From the NCBI GenBank assembly GCA_029256565.1, contig JAQSXQ010000210.1:1-5043 (forward strand): DNA of 5,043 bases. The letters are read 5' to 3'. Of this stretch, positions 4,939 to 5,043 are shown piece by piece. Below the pieces are notes generated by a model. That model ran no database searches. It was not told the origin of the DNA and was given only the letters and a program-made list of their open reading frames with translations. The position numbers were made by a program, and so were the translations under genes. Positions within the stretch are counted from its first letter, which is position 1. Every line of letters starts with the position of its first letter. Source of the DNA: Mycobacterium sp. Its GTDB lineage: Bacteria > Actinomycetota > Actinomycetes > Mycobacteriales > Mycobacteriaceae.

Positions 4939-5043
4939 ATGGCCGGCAAGGACGACGACCACGACGAGACGGCCAAGGAGTTCCACGACGCGGTCAACAT
5001 GACCGCGAGCGAACTCGAGAAGTGGCTCGAGACAGACGAATCC
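4939..5043 (+). CDS. DUF3140-like small protein (N-terminal 35 residues, cut by window end)
   Basis: The ATG at 4939 follows a good Shine-Dalgarno and opens a frame that stays open to the window edge. The visible part is very acidic and hydrophilic. It starts with a Lys/Asp/His-rich tail (about residues 4-10), followed by EFHDAVNMTASELEKWL (14-30) and then ETDES. This wording is what I recall from the DUF3140 family of small (about 100-residue) actinobacterial proteins of unknown function. There is no signal peptide or membrane segment in the visible portion. It lies 11 nt behind the Rieske gene, but nothing in it suggests a carotenoid role. The family assignment is from memory on a short fragment. 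Confidence 0.65.
   Translation, partial: MAGKDDDHDETAKEFHDAVNMTASELEKWLETDES

Noticed and set aside
1..5043. CRISPR array, tRNA/rRNA, insertion sequence or attachment site
   Set aside because: No repeated direct units, no terminal inverted repeats with a transposase, and no RNA gene signatures were seen; almost all of the window is ordinary coding sequence of uniform composition.

Overview
The window looks like chromosomal DNA from a high-GC actinobacterium, most likely a mycobacterium (Mycolicibacterium-like). Reasons: strong G/C bias at third codon positions, frequent GTG starts, 4-nt GTGA gene overlaps, a carotenoid desaturase/synthase pair of the actinobacterial type, and a downstream gene whose N-terminus resembles the DUF3140 family. 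The genus is an inference; no rRNA or other marker is present.

Layout, all genes on the + strand. (1) 1-423: the 3' end of an FAD-dependent oxidoreductase of the phytoene-dehydrogenase-like superfamily. (2) 424-675: a 252-nt intergenic region with an interrupted palindrome (529-541), a SigF-like promoter candidate (GATT-N15-GGGTAT, 556-580), and a possible 20-codon leader ORF (614-676) whose stop overlaps the crtI start. (3) 676-3137: crtI (phytoene desaturase) and crtB (phytoene synthase), overlapping by 4 nt. (4) A 54-nt gap ending in a strong Shine-Dalgarno sequence. (5) 3192-4927: a UbiE-like class I SAM methyltransferase and a Rieske [2Fe-2S] protein, again overlapping by 4 nt. (6) 4939-5043: the first 35 codons of a DUF3140-like protein, cut by the window edge.

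CrtB joins two geranylgeranyl diphosphates into phytoene, and CrtI desaturates phytoene towards lycopene. The two downstream enzymes are probably tailoring enzymes for the carotenoid or a derivative, though their substrate cannot be read from sequence. No GGPP synthase (crtE), lycopene cyclase, CrtU-type aromatase or regulator lies inside the window, so those steps must be encoded elsewhere or be absent.

The most interesting observation is in the Rieske protein. Its poorly described C-terminal half carries N186-x2-D189-x2-H192-x4-H197, the layout of the mononuclear-iron site of Rieske non-heme iron oxygenases, with a candidate third ligand (D320/D321) near the C-terminus. It therefore looks like a complete terminal oxygenase rather than a simple electron carrier. 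Paired with a translationally coupled methyltransferase, it suggests an oxygenation plus methylation module acting on the CrtB/CrtI product.
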